Below, piece after piece: positions 1-9,304 of a stretch of DNA of 64,000 nucleotides (position 1 is the stretch's first letter; each line of letters begins with the position of its first letter). The stretch comes from Pseudomonas tohonis (GTDB lineage Bacteria; Pseudomonadota; Gammaproteobacteria; Pseudomonadales; Pseudomonadaceae): NCBI RefSeq assembly GCF_012767755.2, contig NZ_AP023189.1, forward strand, positions 4,838,001 to 4,902,000, read 5' to 3'. Made by a program: the position numbers and the translations under genes. The notes beneath the pieces were generated by a model. The model saw only the letters and a program-made list of their open reading frames with translations, was not told the origin of the DNA and did not search any database.

Positions 1-1794
1 GAGCTGCAGCAGGCCGTCACCACCTACCTGCACGATCTCGCCGAACCGGCGTTCGCCGAGCAGGCCGGGCTGTTCGGCGAGCGCCTGCTGTCGCCGGAGA
101 AGACCCGCGAGGTGCGCTACAGCTTCACCCTCTTCGAGCGCACCCCCTCGGGCAACCAGGTGCGCGTGCAGACCGACAACACCGACCAGCCCTTCGACAT
201 CAACGAGGGCAGCAAGCTGGAGCTGGGCTCCACCGCCAAGCTGCGGGTGCTGGCCACCTACCTCGACTACATCGCCGCGCTGCACGCGCGCTACGGCGCG
301 ATGCCCGAGGCGGAGCTGCGCAAGGTGCGGGTCGACCCGCTGGACGCCCTGAGCCGCTGGGCCCTGGACTACCTGGCCGGCGCCAGCGACCGCAGCCTGG
401 CGCCGATGCTGGCGGCGGCGCTGGACCGCACCTACTCGGCCAGCCCCTTCGAGCGCTTCTTCACCGGCGGCGGGCTGCACACCTTCAGCAACTTCCGCAA
501 GGAGGACAACGGCCGCAACCCGAGCCTGCGCGATGCCCTGCGCGAGTCGATCAACCTGCCCTTCGTACGCCTGTTGCGCGACATCGTGCGCCACGACATC
601 TACCGCCCCGACGGCGGCAAGGTGGCGCTGCTGTCCGACGACAAGGACCCACGCCGCCAGGGCTACCTGGACCTGTTCGTCTCCCGCGAGAGCCAGACCT
701 ACCTGCTGCGCTTCTGGAACAAGTACAAGGGCAAGGATGCCGACGAGCGCATGGCCACCTTCCTCGACGGCCTGCGCCCCTGGGCCTCGCGCCTCGCGGC
801 CATCCACCGCTACCTGCAACCCCAGGCCGACCGCGCCACCTTCGCCGCCTTCATGCGCGAGCGCCTGCCCGACGAAGCGCTGGGCGACAAGCGCCTCGAC
901 CAGCTCTACGACCGCTACGGCCCCGGGGCCTTCAACCTCAACGACCAGGGCTACGTGGCGCGGGTGCACCCGCTGGAGCTGTGGTTGCTGGCCTACCTGC
1001 AGGGCCACCCGCAGGCGACCTACCGCGAGGCGGTGGAAGCCAGCGGCGGGCCCCGCAGCGAGGTGTATGGCTGGCTGTTCAAGTCGCAACGCAAGAACGC
1101 GCGGGACAAGCGCATCCGCATCATGCTGGAGGTGGAGGCCTTCCTCGACATCCACCAGCAGTGGCGCCAGCTGGGCTACCCGTTCGACCACCTCGTGCCG
1201 TCGCTGGCCACCGCGCTGGGCAGCTCCGGCGACCGCCCGGCGGCGCTGGCGGAACTGATGGGGATCATCGTCAACGACGGCGTGCGCCTGCCCACGGTGC
1301 GCATCGACCGCCTGCACTTCGCCGCCGACACGCCCTACGAAACCCAGCTCAGCCATGCGGCGGTGCCGGGCAAGCGGGTGATGGCCTCGGAAGTGGCGAC
1401 GGCGCTGCGCGAGGCGCTCTCGCAGGTGGTCGACGCCGGCACCGCGCGGCGCCTGCAGGGCACCTTCACCCAGCCCGACGGCAAGCCGCTGGTGATGGGC
1501 GGCAAGACCGGCACCGGCGACAACCGCCTGCAGACGGTGGGGCGCGGCGGCCAGGTGATCAGCTCCAAGGCGCTGAACCGCACCGCCACCTTCGTCTTCT
1601 ACCTGGGGCCCCGGCACTTCGGCACGCTGACCGCCTACGTGGCAGGCAGCCAGGCCTCGAACTTCCGCTTCACCTCGGCGCTGCCGGTGCAGGTGATGAA
1701 GGGCATGGCGCCCATCCTCCAGCCCTACCTGGAACCCGGCCGCGCCACCCTGTGCCAGATGCCGGAAGCCTCGGTGCAGGCCAGCCGGCTCTGA
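1..1794 (+). CDS. Transglycosylase/penicillin-binding transpeptidase, 3' part
   Basis: The reading frame is open from the first base, so the start lies outside the window; 597 residues are visible. The three transpeptidase motifs are in order: STAK at about residue 77 of the visible part, SIN at about 183 and KTGTGD at about 502. This fits a penicillin-binding domain that cross-links peptidoglycan in the periplasm. The N-terminal glycosyltransferase domain expected for a class A-like enzyme would lie upstream and cannot be seen. The stretch of about 320 residues between SIN and KTG is long for this fold. A VF530-type gene converges from the right, 4 bases past the stop. Confidence 0.75.
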   Translation, partial: ELQQAVTTYLHDLAEPAFAEQAGLFGERLLSPEKTREVRYSFTLFERTPSGNQVRVQTDNTDQPFDINEGSKLELGSTAKLRVLATYLDYIAALHARYGAMPEAELRKVRVDPLDALSRWALDYLAGASDRSLAPMLAAALDRTYSASPFERFFTGGGLHTFSNFRKEDNGRNPSLRDALRESINLPFVRLLRDIVRHDIYRPDGGKVALLSDDKDPRRQGYLDLFVSRESQTYLLRFWNKYKGKDADERMATFLDGLRPWASRLAAIHRYLQPQADRATFAAFMRERLPDEALGDKRLDQLYDRYGPGAFNLNDQGYVARVHPLELWLLAYLQGHPQATYREAVEASGGPRSEVYGWLFKSQRKNARDKRIRIMLEVEAFLDIHQQWRQLGYPFDHLVPSLATALGSSGDRPAALAELMGIIVNDGVRLPTVRIDRLHFAADTPYETQLSHAAVPGKRVMASEVATALREALSQVVDAGTARRLQGTFTQPDGKPLVMGGKTGTGDNRLQTVGRGGQVISSKALNRTATFVFYLGPRHFGTLTAYVAGSQASNFRFTSALPVQVMKGMAPILQPYLEPGRATLCQMPEASVQASRL

Positions 1795-1798
1795 GGGC

Positions 1799-2017
1799 TC
1801 ACTCCTGGCGGCGACGCACGTCGATGAACAGCGACTCGACCTTCTCCCGCGCCCAGGGCGTCTTGCGCAGGAAGGTCAGGCTCGACTTGATGCTCGGGTC
1901 GCTCTTGAAGCAGCGGATATCGATGCGCTTGGCCAGGCCGTCCCAACCGTACTTGGCGACCAGCTCTTCGAGGATCTTCGCCAGGGTCATGCCGTGCAGG
2001 GGGTCTTGGGAGCTCAC
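1799..2017 (-). CDS. VF530/DUF2132 family small protein
   Basis: A 72-residue protein with the VF530 pattern: [12 protein letters not shown], then YGWDGL, then [20 protein letters not shown]. Members are small soluble proteins described as DNA-binding, with no firm role. I chose the GTG start at 2017 because GAGG lies 7 bases upstream and the family usually begins just before DPLHG. The frame stays open further upstream to 2212, but that part reads through a REP repeat and is unlikely to be coding. It converges with the transglycosylase gene, so it is probably a separate unit. Confidence 0.75.
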   Translation of the reverse strand: MSSQDPLHGMTLAKILEELVAKYGWDGLAKRIDIRCFKSDPSIKSSLTFLRKTPWAREKVESLFIDVRRRQE

Positions 2018-2100
2018 GTAAAGGCCTCGATGGGGTGGGAAAGCGTGGCAGCTTAGGGCAATGGCCATGCCTTGCGAAGGGTCGATGCACAGGAAACTCC

Positions 2101-2166
2101 CGTAGGGGCGACTCCAGTCGCCAAGCGGCGCGCAGCGCCGCCCTTGTGGGAGCGAATTCATTCGCG
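2101..2166. repeat. Pair of REP-like palindromes
   Basis: Two short palindromes follow each other. GGCGACT-CC-AGTCGCC lies at 2107-2122, preceded by GTAGG. GCGAAT-TC-ATTCGC lies at 2152-2165, preceded by TGTGGGA. The same GTGGGAGCGAATTCATTCGCGATGCC-type unit recurs near 57073 and, inverted, near 62257. These resemble the REP elements scattered between Pseudomonas genes. They sit in a 300-base gap (2018-2317) that holds no convincing gene. Confidence 0.7.
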
Positions 2167-2181
2167 ATGCCTTGCGCTTTC

Positions 2182-2289
2182 GTAGGATGGCGTAGAGCGA
2201 AGCGAAACCCATCGATGCGCGGTTTCAGAAACTGCTACGTACCGCGCTCGACTCCGTCTGGTGGAGGTAAAAAGCGACCTCCACCCTAC
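2182..2289. mobile_element. MITE-like short element with inverted ends
   Basis: This 108-base block begins GTAGGATGG and ends CCACCCTAC, which match as inverted ends at 8 of 9 bases. Near its right end is a perfect 9-base stem, GGTGGAGGT at 2260-2268 with ACCTCCACC at 2277-2285, around an 8-base loop. It carries no coding capacity. A comparable block with better inverted ends lies at 22450-22550. I read both as non-autonomous repeat elements common between Pseudomonas genes. No duplicated target site was checked. Confidence 0.5.
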
Positions 2290-2317
2290 ATACCGGTCAC
2301 AACCGAGCAGCGGCCTG

Positions 2318-2623
2318 TCACTTCAACCCCGCTACCCCGGCGATGATCAGCGCCACCGACAGCAGCTTCATGGGGGTGATGGACTCGCCCAACAGCGCCA
2401 CGCCGAGGATGACGGTGCCGAGGGTGCCGATGGCGGTCCAGATCGGGTAGGCGACGCTCACCGGCAGCACGCGCATGGCCAGGGTCAGGAAGTAGATGCC
2501 GGCGATGGCCGCCAGCACCACCAGGGCGCTGGGCAGCGGTTGGGTGAAGCCGTTGGCGTACTTCATGCTCATGGCGAAGAGCACTTCGAAGAACGCCGCG
2601 ATCAGCAGGAACAGCCAGGCCAT
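2318..2623 (-). CDS. SMR-family small multidrug/guanidinium-type transporter
   Basis: A 101-residue protein with four hydrophobic helices, the normal size for SMR transporters. The essential glutamate is at residue 13 (FFEVLFA), and the AYPIWTAIGTLGTV stretch in helix 3 resembles the SugE/Gdx branch more than EmrE. It probably exports small cations (guanidinium or quaternary ammonium) as a dimer in the inner membrane, using protons. The start at 2623 follows GAGGAGG at good spacing; the frame upstream of it belongs to the end of azoR. It lies 10 bases after azoR on the same strand, so the two are probably co-transcribed. The substrate cannot be settled from sequence. Confidence 0.85.
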   Translation of the reverse strand: MAWLFLLIAAFFEVLFAMSMKYANGFTQPLPSALVVLAAIAGIYFLTLAMRVLPVSVAYPIWTAIGTLGTVILGVALLGESITPMKLLSVALIIAGVAGLK

Positions 2624-2633
2624 GGCGACCTCC

Positions 2634-3272
2634 TCAGAAGACCTCGGCCAGTTCCACCAGGGCGCGCTCGGCACGCTGGTAGGACTGCTGGAAGGCGTCG
2701 CCGCCGAACTCGTCGTTCTCCACCGCCACCACGCTGACGTCGGTGATGCCGATGTAGCCCAGCACGTCGCGCAGGTAGGTGTCGGCGTGGTTCATGTGGG
2801 CGTTGACGCCGCCGGGGCCGTAGCCATGGTCGCCTCGGGTGGTGATGATCAGCGCCTTGCGCCCCAGCACCAGCGGCGTGTAGGGGTTGCCCGGGCGGCT
2901 CGGGTCGAAGTCGAAGGTGCGGCGGATGCGCACGATCTGGTCGACCCAGGCCTTGACCCCGCTGGGCACGCCGAAGTTGTACATGGGCGCCGAGATCACC
3001 AGGCGGTCGGCGGCGAACAGCTCGTCCACCAGCAGGTCGCTCAGGGCCAGGTCGGCCTTCATCACCTCGGTGCGGTTCTCCGGTTCGGGGTGGAAGGCGG
3101 CGGCGATCCAGCCTTCGGTGACCGCCGGGATGGGCGAACGCCCGACCTCGCGGCGCACCACCTGCCGATCGGCGTCCCGGCCCTGCCAGGCGGTGAGGAA
3201 AGCCTCCTGCAGGCGCCGCGAGTGGGAACGCTCGCCACGGGGGCTGCCCTGGATGGAAAGAATACGGCTCAT
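2634..3272 (-). CDS. azoR: FMN-dependent NADH-azoreductase
   Basis: A 212-residue flavodoxin-like protein of the AzoR/AcpD family. The N-terminus has the FMN phosphate-binding pattern SPRGERSHSRR, and MYNFGVPSGVKAWVDQIVR is the family signature around the middle. Such enzymes reduce azo dyes and quinones with NADH in the cytosol. AGGAGC precedes the ATG by 5 bases. It leads a two-gene unit with the SMR transporter and is divergent from a LysR gene. From memory this is the PAO1 azoR1 (PA0785) position. AcpD was once misnamed an ACP phosphodiesterase. Confidence 0.85.
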   Translation of the reverse strand: MSRILSIQGSPRGERSHSRRLQEAFLTAWQGRDADRQVVRREVGRSPIPAVTEGWIAAAFHPEPENRTEVMKADLALSDLLVDELFAADRLVISAPMYNFGVPSGVKAWVDQIVRIRRTFDFDPSRPGNPYTPLVLGRKALIITTRGDHGYGPGGVNAHMNHADTYLRDVLGYIGITDVSVVAVENDEFGGDAFQQSYQRAERALVELAEVF

Positions 3273-3327
3273 CTGTAGCTCCTGCTTCCGGTTGTCTTCA
3301 TCAAGCCGGTGACCGGCCTGAACACAG

Positions 3328-3398
3328 GAACTAAGCTAGGGCCAGCCGTATTTCCGGACAAATGACCCTTAGTTCACCAGGATGAATCCATTTCATCC
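3328..3398. promoter_or_regulatory. Inverted repeats in the azoR/LysR divergent promoter
   Basis: The 137-base divergent gap holds two symmetrical pairs. GAACTAAG (3328-3335) is mirrored by CTTAGTTC (3368-3375), and GGATGAA (3380-3386) by TTCATCC (3392-3398). The second palindrome ends 11 bases before the LysR start codon. LysR proteins usually bind such dyads to control the divergent gene and themselves, so these are candidate operators. Which one is used is unknown. Confidence 0.45.
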
Positions 3399-3409
3399 GT
3401 GGAGCCCAG

Positions 3410-4306
3410 ATGTTCGCCAACCTGCCCCTGACCGCCCTGCGCACCTTCGAGTCCGCCGCCCGCCTGCTGAGCTTCAAGGCCGCCGCCGAGGAACTGGCGG
3501 TGACGCCGACGGCGGTGTCCCACCAGATCCGCAGCCTGGAAGGCTGGCTCGGTGTGCCGCTGTTCGAGCGCCTGCCCCGCAGCGTGCGCCTGACCGACTG
3601 CGGCCAGCAGCTGTTCGGCAGCCTGCACGGGGCGTTGCTGGACGTGACCCAGACCCTCGACCAGTTGCGCCCGCAACGCAGCGGCGGCCAGTTGACGCTC
3701 TCCACCACGCCGGCCTTCGCCGCGCTCTGGCTGATTCCCCGGCTGGGGCGCTTCTATGCCGCCCACCCGGCCATCAGCCTGCGCCTGGACACCCGCAACA
3801 CCCTGGTTGACCTGCACCAGGACGCCAGTGTCGACCTGGTGATCCGCTACGGCACCACGCACTACCCCAGCCTGCACAGCCAGTGCCTGCTCGACGAGTG
3901 CTTCGGCGTCTACGGCGCCCCGGCCCTGGTCGCCAGCCTGGGCCGGGCGGTGCCGACGCTGATCACCATCCGCTGGCACAACGCGCAGCTCTATGAACTG
4001 GGCTGGAAGGCCTGGTGCCAGGCCGCCGGTGAGGAGCGCCTGCTGGAAACCGCGGCGCAACGCGAATACGAGGAGGAGCACTACGCCCTGCAAGCCGCCG
4101 TCGCCGGCCAGGGGCTGGTGCTGGCGAGCTCCATCCTGGTCTCCGAGAGCGTCGCCAACGGCCTGCTGGTGCCCTACCGGCCGGAGATCAGCGTCGAGGG
4201 CGCGGGCTATTCCACCCTCTGCGTCCCCGGCCGCGAGCGGCACCCACCGGTGAAGGCGTTCTTCGACTGGTTGAGCCGCGAATGCGGTTCGATACGGCAG
4301 CCATGA
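3410..4306 (+). CDS. LysR-family regulator, GcvA-like
   Basis: A 298-residue LysR protein. Residues of about 1-60 form the winged HTH (LTALRTFESAARLLSFKAAA, then VTPTAVSHQIRSLE), typical of the GcvA branch. The rest is a two-lobed effector domain. The ATG follows GGAG by 5 bases. It is divergent from azoR and the SMR gene, the usual layout for a LysR activator of its neighbour, so it probably controls them. The inducer is unknown. The sigma-54-type dct operon downstream is more likely controlled by DctD than by this protein. Confidence 0.85.
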   Translation: MFANLPLTALRTFESAARLLSFKAAAEELAVTPTAVSHQIRSLEGWLGVPLFERLPRSVRLTDCGQQLFGSLHGALLDVTQTLDQLRPQRSGGQLTLSTTPAFAALWLIPRLGRFYAAHPAISLRLDTRNTLVDLHQDASVDLVIRYGTTHYPSLHSQCLLDECFGVYGAPALVASLGRAVPTLITIRWHNAQLYELGWKAWCQAAGEERLLETAAQREYEEEHYALQAAVAGQGLVLASSILVSESVANGLLVPYRPEISVEGAGYSTLCVPGRERHPPVKAFFDWLSRECGSIRQP

Positions 4307-4351
4307 GCCCGCTTGCAGCTTGCACGGGGCGGCCACGGCCGACGCTCGAAT

Positions 4352-4401
4352 GTGGCGGATTTCCGCCACCACACCACGACAAAGGGGCGGATTTTCGCCA
4401 T
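4352..4401 (+). promoter_or_regulatory. Two tandem activator-type palindromes upstream of dctP
   Basis: GTGGCGGATTTCCGCCAC at 4352-4369 is a perfect 8-base inverted repeat around TT. A second copy, GGGGCGGATTTTCGCCAT at 4384-4401, matches it at 15 of 18 positions. The copies are offset by 32 bases, about three helical turns, and end about 66 bases before the -24 element. This is the expected geometry for upstream activator sites of a sigma-54 activator, most likely DctD. The dctBD genes are not in this window. Confidence 0.6.
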
Positions 4402-4467
4402 TTCCAACCCGCCCGGTTTCGCGGCCAAACGCCTGGAGGCCCGAGCACCCGGCCCTGCCCGCGCGTC

Positions 4468-4483
4468 TGGTACGGGACTTGCC
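4468..4483 (+). promoter_or_regulatory. Sigma-54 (RpoN) -24/-12 promoter of dctPQM
   Basis: TGGTACGGGACTTGCC fits the sigma-54 pattern TGGYACR-N4-TTGCW, except for C instead of A or T at the last base. GG (4469-4470) and GC (4481-4482) are separated by 10 bases as required. Transcription would begin near 4494, giving a leader of about 140 bases. PAO1 dctPQM is known to depend on RpoN and DctB/DctD, which agrees. The rest of the 326-base gap (4307-4632) holds the activator sites and nothing that looks coding. Confidence 0.75.
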
Positions 4484-4587
4484 ATCGGATCGCCAGCGAG
4501 CCGACAAGAACAAGACTGGCCGTGATCAAGGTACTGACCGCTTTCCCTCTGGCCAGCGCCTAGACTTGCTCTTGTCAGCCGTAGTAG

Positions 4588-5628
<1,041 letters not shown>

Positions 5629-5634
5629 ACGCCG

Positions 5635-5659
5635 GCCGGCGCGGGCCCACCGCGCCGGC
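5635..5659 (+). other. Intercistronic hairpin between dctP and dctQ
   Basis: A perfect 10-base stem, GCCGGCGCGG at 5635-5644 with CCGCGCCGGC at 5650-5659, has a 5-base loop and begins 6 bases after the dctP stop. There is no T-tract. Such a hairpin could protect the dctP message or partly stop transcription, giving more binding protein than permease. A similar hairpin follows tctC. Confidence 0.6.
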
Positions 5660-5689
5660 ACCGCTTCCACAGCTCGGGAGACGCCATCC

Positions 5690-6322
5690 ATGAACACCCT
5701 AAGGCGCGTCTGGGACCACTTCGAGGAAGGCTTCATCGCCTTCCTCCTGGCGGCCATGACGCTGGTCACGTTCGTCTACGTGATCCTCAACAACCTCTAC
5801 ACCCTGTTCTACAGCCTCGCCGACCGCTGGGAGGGCGCGAGCGAGCGCCTCTTCGCCATCGGCGACAGCATCATGGGCATGGCCCAGGCCATGACCTGGA
5901 GCACCTCGCTGACCAAGGCCCTGTTCGCCTGGCTGATCTTCTTCGGCCTCTCCTACGGCGTGCGCACCGCCGGCCACATCGGCGTCGACGCCCTGGTCAG
6001 GCTCACCCCACGCAAGGTTCAACGCATCATCGGCATCATCGCCTGCCTCTGCTGCCTGGCCTACGCCGGCCTGCTGGGCGTGGCCAGCTTCGAGTGGGTG
6101 CAGACCCTGTTCACCGCCGCCATCGGCGCGGAAGACCTCGGGCACTACGGCGTCATGCAATGGCATATCGCCCTGATCGTGCCGCTCGGCTTCGCCATGG
6201 TGTTCATCCGCTACGGCGAAATCCTCGTGCGCCTGCTGCAGAACCGGCAGACCGGCCTCGGCCTGGCCGACGAAGCCGCCGATGCGCTGAAACTCACCGA
6301 GCACGAGGAAGGCAAGCAATGA
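5690..6322 (+). CDS. dctQ: TRAP transporter small membrane subunit
   Basis: A 210-residue DctQ protein with four hydrophobic helices; FFGLSYGVRTAGHIGVD is the typical stretch of the family. It forms the inner-membrane permease with DctM and uses the sodium or proton gradient. GGGAG precedes the ATG by 9 bases. It is 61 bases after dctP, with a strong hairpin in the gap, and its stop overlaps the dctM start in ATGA, so translation is probably coupled. Confidence 0.92.
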   Translation: MNTLRRVWDHFEEGFIAFLLAAMTLVTFVYVILNNLYTLFYSLADRWEGASERLFAIGDSIMGMAQAMTWSTSLTKALFAWLIFFGLSYGVRTAGHIGVDALVRLTPRKVQRIIGIIACLCCLAYAGLLGVASFEWVQTLFTAAIGAEDLGHYGVMQWHIALIVPLGFAMVFIRYGEILVRLLQNRQTGLGLADEAADALKLTEHEEGKQ

Positions 6323-7602
6323 CCATCCTGTTCCTCTTCCTGCTGCTGTTCCTGCTGATGTTCATCGGCGTGCCCATCGCCATTTCCCTGGGCCTGGCGG
6401 GCTCGGTGACCATCATGCTGTTCAGCCCCGACTCGGTGCGCTCGCTGGCGATCAAGCTGTTCGAGACCTCCGAGCACTACACCCTGCTGGCCATCCCCTT
6501 CTTCCTGCTGGCCGGCGCCTTCATGACCACCGGCGGCGTGGCCAAGCGCCTGATCGACTTCGCCAACGCCTGCGTCGGCCACATCCGTGGCGGCCTGGCC
6601 ATCGCGGCGGTGCTGGCATGCATGCTGTTCGCCGCACTCTCGGGCTCCAGCCCCGCCACGGTGGCCGCGGTGGGCTCCATCGCCATCGCCGGCATGGTGC
6701 GCTCGGGCTATCCGCAGGCGTTCGGCGCCGGCATCGTGTGCAACGCCGGCACCCTGGGCATCCTCATTCCGCCGTCCATCGTGATGGTGGTCTACGCCGC
6801 CGCCACCGAAACCTCGGTGGGCAAGCTGTTCATGGCCGGCGTCGTCCCCGGCCTGCTGCTGGGCGTGGTGCTGATGGTGGCGATCTACATCATCGCGGTG
6901 AAGAAGAACCTGCCGGCGATGCCCCGCGCCACCTTCCGCGAATGGCTCAGCGCCGCGCGCAAGGCGATCTGGGGCCTGCTGCTGATGGTGATCATCCTCG
7001 GCGGCATCTACTCCGGCATGTTCACCCCCACCGAGGCCGCGGCCGTGGCCGCCGTCTACTCGGCCTTCATCGCCCTGTTCGTCTACAAGGACATGAAGCT
7101 CAGCGAGGCGCCGAAGGTGCTGCTGGAGTCGGGCAAGCTGTCGATCATGCTGATGTTCATCATCGCCAACGCCATGCTCTTCGCCCACGTGCTGACCACC
7201 GAGCAACTGCCCCAGCAGATCACCGCCTGGGTCATCGAAGCGGGGCTCACCCCCTTCATGTTCCTGCTCATGGTCAACATCGTGCTGCTGGTGGCCGGCG
7301 CCTTCATGGAGCCCTCGGCGATCATCCTGATCCTCGCGCCCATCCTCTTCCCCATCGCCATGAAGCTGGGCATCGACCCGATCCACCTCGGCATCATCAT
7401 GGTCGTGAACATGGAGATCGGCCTGATCACCCCGCCCGTGGGGCTCAACCTGTTCGTCACCTCCGCGGTGACGGGCATGCCGCTCACCTCCACCATCCGC
7501 GCCGCCATGCCCTGGCTAATGATCCTGCTGGTCTTCCTGCTGTTCATCACCTACGTGCCCTGGATCTCCCTGGCACTGCCCACCTGGCTGGGCATGAGCT
7601 GA
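6319..7602 (+). CDS. dctM: TRAP transporter large permease subunit
   Basis: A 427-residue DctM protein, the normal length, with about 12 membrane segments. Family stretches visible are FFLLAGAFMTTGG, the loop ALSGSSPATVAAVGS and LITPPVGLNLFV near the C-terminus. It forms the transport path for C4-dicarboxylates together with DctQ. I place the start at 6319, in the ATGA overlap with dctQ; the longer upstream frame lies inside dctQ. A GC-rich hairpin follows the stop. Confidence 0.92.
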   Translation: MTILFLFLLLFLLMFIGVPIAISLGLAGSVTIMLFSPDSVRSLAIKLFETSEHYTLLAIPFFLLAGAFMTTGGVAKRLIDFANACVGHIRGGLAIAAVLACMLFAALSGSSPATVAAVGSIAIAGMVRSGYPQAFGAGIVCNAGTLGILIPPSIVMVVYAAATETSVGKLFMAGVVPGLLLGVVLMVAIYIIAVKKNLPAMPRATFREWLSAARKAIWGLLLMVIILGGIYSGMFTPTEAAAVAAVYSAFIALFVYKDMKLSEAPKVLLESGKLSIMLMFIIANAMLFAHVLTTEQLPQQITAWVIEAGLTPFMFLLMVNIVLLVAGAFMEPSAIILILAPILFPIAMKLGIDPIHLGIIMVVNMEIGLITPPVGLNLFVTSAVTGMPLTSTIRAAMPWLMILLVFLLFITYVPWISLALPTWLGMS

Positions 7603-7620
7603 TCCTCCGCGATACGACCA

Positions 7621-7644
7621 GGCCCGGCCTTGCGCCGGGCCCTT
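7621..7644 (+). terminator. Terminator of dctPQM
   Basis: An 8-base stem, GGCCCGGC at 7621-7628 with GCCGGGCC at 7634-7641, is followed by CTTCCCTTCC. The position 18 bases after the dctM stop fits an intrinsic terminator, although the T-tract is weak. Confidence 0.65.
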
Positions 7645-7700
7645 CCCTTCCACGACGTGCCACTCGCCCCGCCTCCGTGGGGCGGGGATTTGCGCGGGCA

Positions 7701-7736
7701 TAAAAAAACGGCCCGGGTCCGAGGACGAGGGCCGTT
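7701..7736 (-). terminator. Rho-independent terminator of putP
   Basis: Read on the minus strand, AACGGCCC (7736-7729) pairs with GGGCCGTT (7714-7707) and is followed by a run of T to 7702. This is a standard intrinsic terminator, 55 bases past the putP stop. A further hairpin, GCCCGGG with CCCGGGC around 7760-7781, lies between them. Confidence 0.8.
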
Positions 7737-7791
7737 GAAGCACTATCAAACTCTTAGCTGCCCGGGCTCTGCGGCCCGGGCGCTCTAGGCA

Positions 7792-9285
7792 TCAGGCGCT
7801 GGCGTCCTGGTATTCCTTCTCGGCTTCGTCGAAGCGCTTGATCATCGCGGCGGAGGGGCCGTTGCCGATGCGGCTGAAGATCAGGATGCCGAGGGTGGCG
7901 AGGATGAAGCCCGGGATGATTTCGTACAGGCCGGTCCATCCGAGGAGGTTCTTCCACAGGATCACGGTGACGGCGCCCAGCATCATGCCCGCCAGGGCAC
8001 CGTTGCGGGTCATGCCCTTCCACACCAGGGAGAGGATCACCACCGGGCCGAAGGCGGCACCGAAGCCGGCCCAGGCGTAGGACACCAGGCCCAGCACCTT
8101 GCTCTCGGGGTTGGAGGCGATGGCGATGGCGATCACGGCCACCAGCAGCACCATGGCGCGGCCGACCCAGACCAGTTCGTTCTGGCTGGCGTTCTTGCGG
8201 AAGAAGGCCTTGTAGAAGTCTTCGGTCAGGGCGCTGGAGCACACCAGCAGCTGGCAGCTCAGGGTGGACATCACGGCCGCCAGGATGGCGGACAGCAGCA
8301 CGCCGGCAACCCAGGGGTTGAACAGCAGCTTGGCCAGTTCGATGAACACGCGCTCGGGGTTGGCGGTGACCGGGCCGGCCACTTCCGGGTGAGCGGAGAA
8401 GTAGGCGATGCCGAAGAAGCCGACGGCGACCGCGCCGCCCAGGCAGGCGATCATCCAGATCATGGAGATGCGGCGGGCGTTGGGGATGGACTTCACCGAA
8501 TCGGCGGCCATGAAGCGCGCCAGGATGTGCGGCTGACCGAAGTAGCCCAGGCCCCAGGCCATCAGCGAGATCACGCCGATGAAGGTGGCGCCCTTGAGCA
8601 TGTCGAAGTGGGCGGCGTCCTGCAGTTCGATGGCTGCGAAGGTCGGCTCGATGCCGCCGTTGATCATCATCACCACGACCGGGGTGAGGATCAGGGCGAA
8701 GATCATCAGGGTCGCCTGCACGGTGTCGGTCCAGCTCACCGCCAGGAAGCCACCGACGAAGGTGTAGGCGATGGTGGCGGCGGCACCGGCCCACAGCGCG
8801 GTCTCGTAGGACAGGCCGAAGGTGCTTTCGAACAGGCGGGCGCCGGCGACGATGCCGGAGGCGCAGTAGATGGTGAAGAACACCAGGATCACCACGGCGG
8901 AGAAGATGCGCAGGACGCGGCTGTTGTCTTCGAAGCGGTTGGTGAAGAAGTCCGGCAGGGTCAGGGCGTTGCCGTTGTGCTCGGTCTGCACGCGCAGGCG
9001 GCCGGCCACCAGCAGCCAGTTGAGGTAGGCACCGACGATCAGGCCGATGGCGATCCAGGCCTCGGACAGGCCGGAGAGGTAGATGGCGCCCGGCAGGCCC
9101 ATCAGCAGCCAGCCGCTCATGTCGGAAGCGCCGGCCGACAGCGCGGTGACGAAGCTGCCGAGGCTGCGGCCACCGAGGATGTAGTCGGAAAGGTTGTTGG
9201 TGGAGCGATAGGCCGCGAAGCCGATCAGCACCATGGCAGCGATATAGATCACGAAGGTGATCAGCATCGGGTTGCTCATACTCAT
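7792..9285 (-). CDS. putP: Sodium/proline symporter
   Basis: A 497-residue protein of the sodium:solute symporter family, close to the 502 residues of E. coli PutP, with about 13 membrane helices. The N-terminal DYILGGRSLGSFVTALSAGA and GASDMSGWLLMGLPG carry conserved sodium and proline contacts. It imports proline with sodium across the inner membrane. I chose the ATG at 9285, after GGGGAG; a second ATG in frame lies at 9279. The upstream region holds two overlapping AAnAAnAA motifs and TGCAACC-type repeats. putA, the usual partner, is absent from the window. Confidence 0.93.
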   Translation of the reverse strand: MSMSNPMLITFVIYIAAMVLIGFAAYRSTNNLSDYILGGRSLGSFVTALSAGASDMSGWLLMGLPGAIYLSGLSEAWIAIGLIVGAYLNWLLVAGRLRVQTEHNGNALTLPDFFTNRFEDNSRVLRIFSAVVILVFFTIYCASGIVAGARLFESTFGLSYETALWAGAAATIAYTFVGGFLAVSWTDTVQATLMIFALILTPVVVMMINGGIEPTFAAIELQDAAHFDMLKGATFIGVISLMAWGLGYFGQPHILARFMAADSVKSIPNARRISMIWMIACLGGAVAVGFFGIAYFSAHPEVAGPVTANPERVFIELAKLLFNPWVAGVLLSAILAAVMSTLSCQLLVCSSALTEDFYKAFFRKNASQNELVWVGRAMVLLVAVIAIAIASNPESKVLGLVSYAWAGFGAAFGPVVILSLVWKGMTRNGALAGMMLGAVTVILWKNLLGWTGLYEIIPGFILATLGILIFSRIGNGPSAAMIKRFDEAEKEYQDASA

Positions 9286-9304
9286 TGGGGGTCTCCCCTG
9301 TCGT

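Noticed and set aside
1799..2212. A 137-residue version of the VF530 protein
   Set aside because: The upstream 65 residues read through a REP repeat; the shorter GTG start has a good ribosome site and family length.
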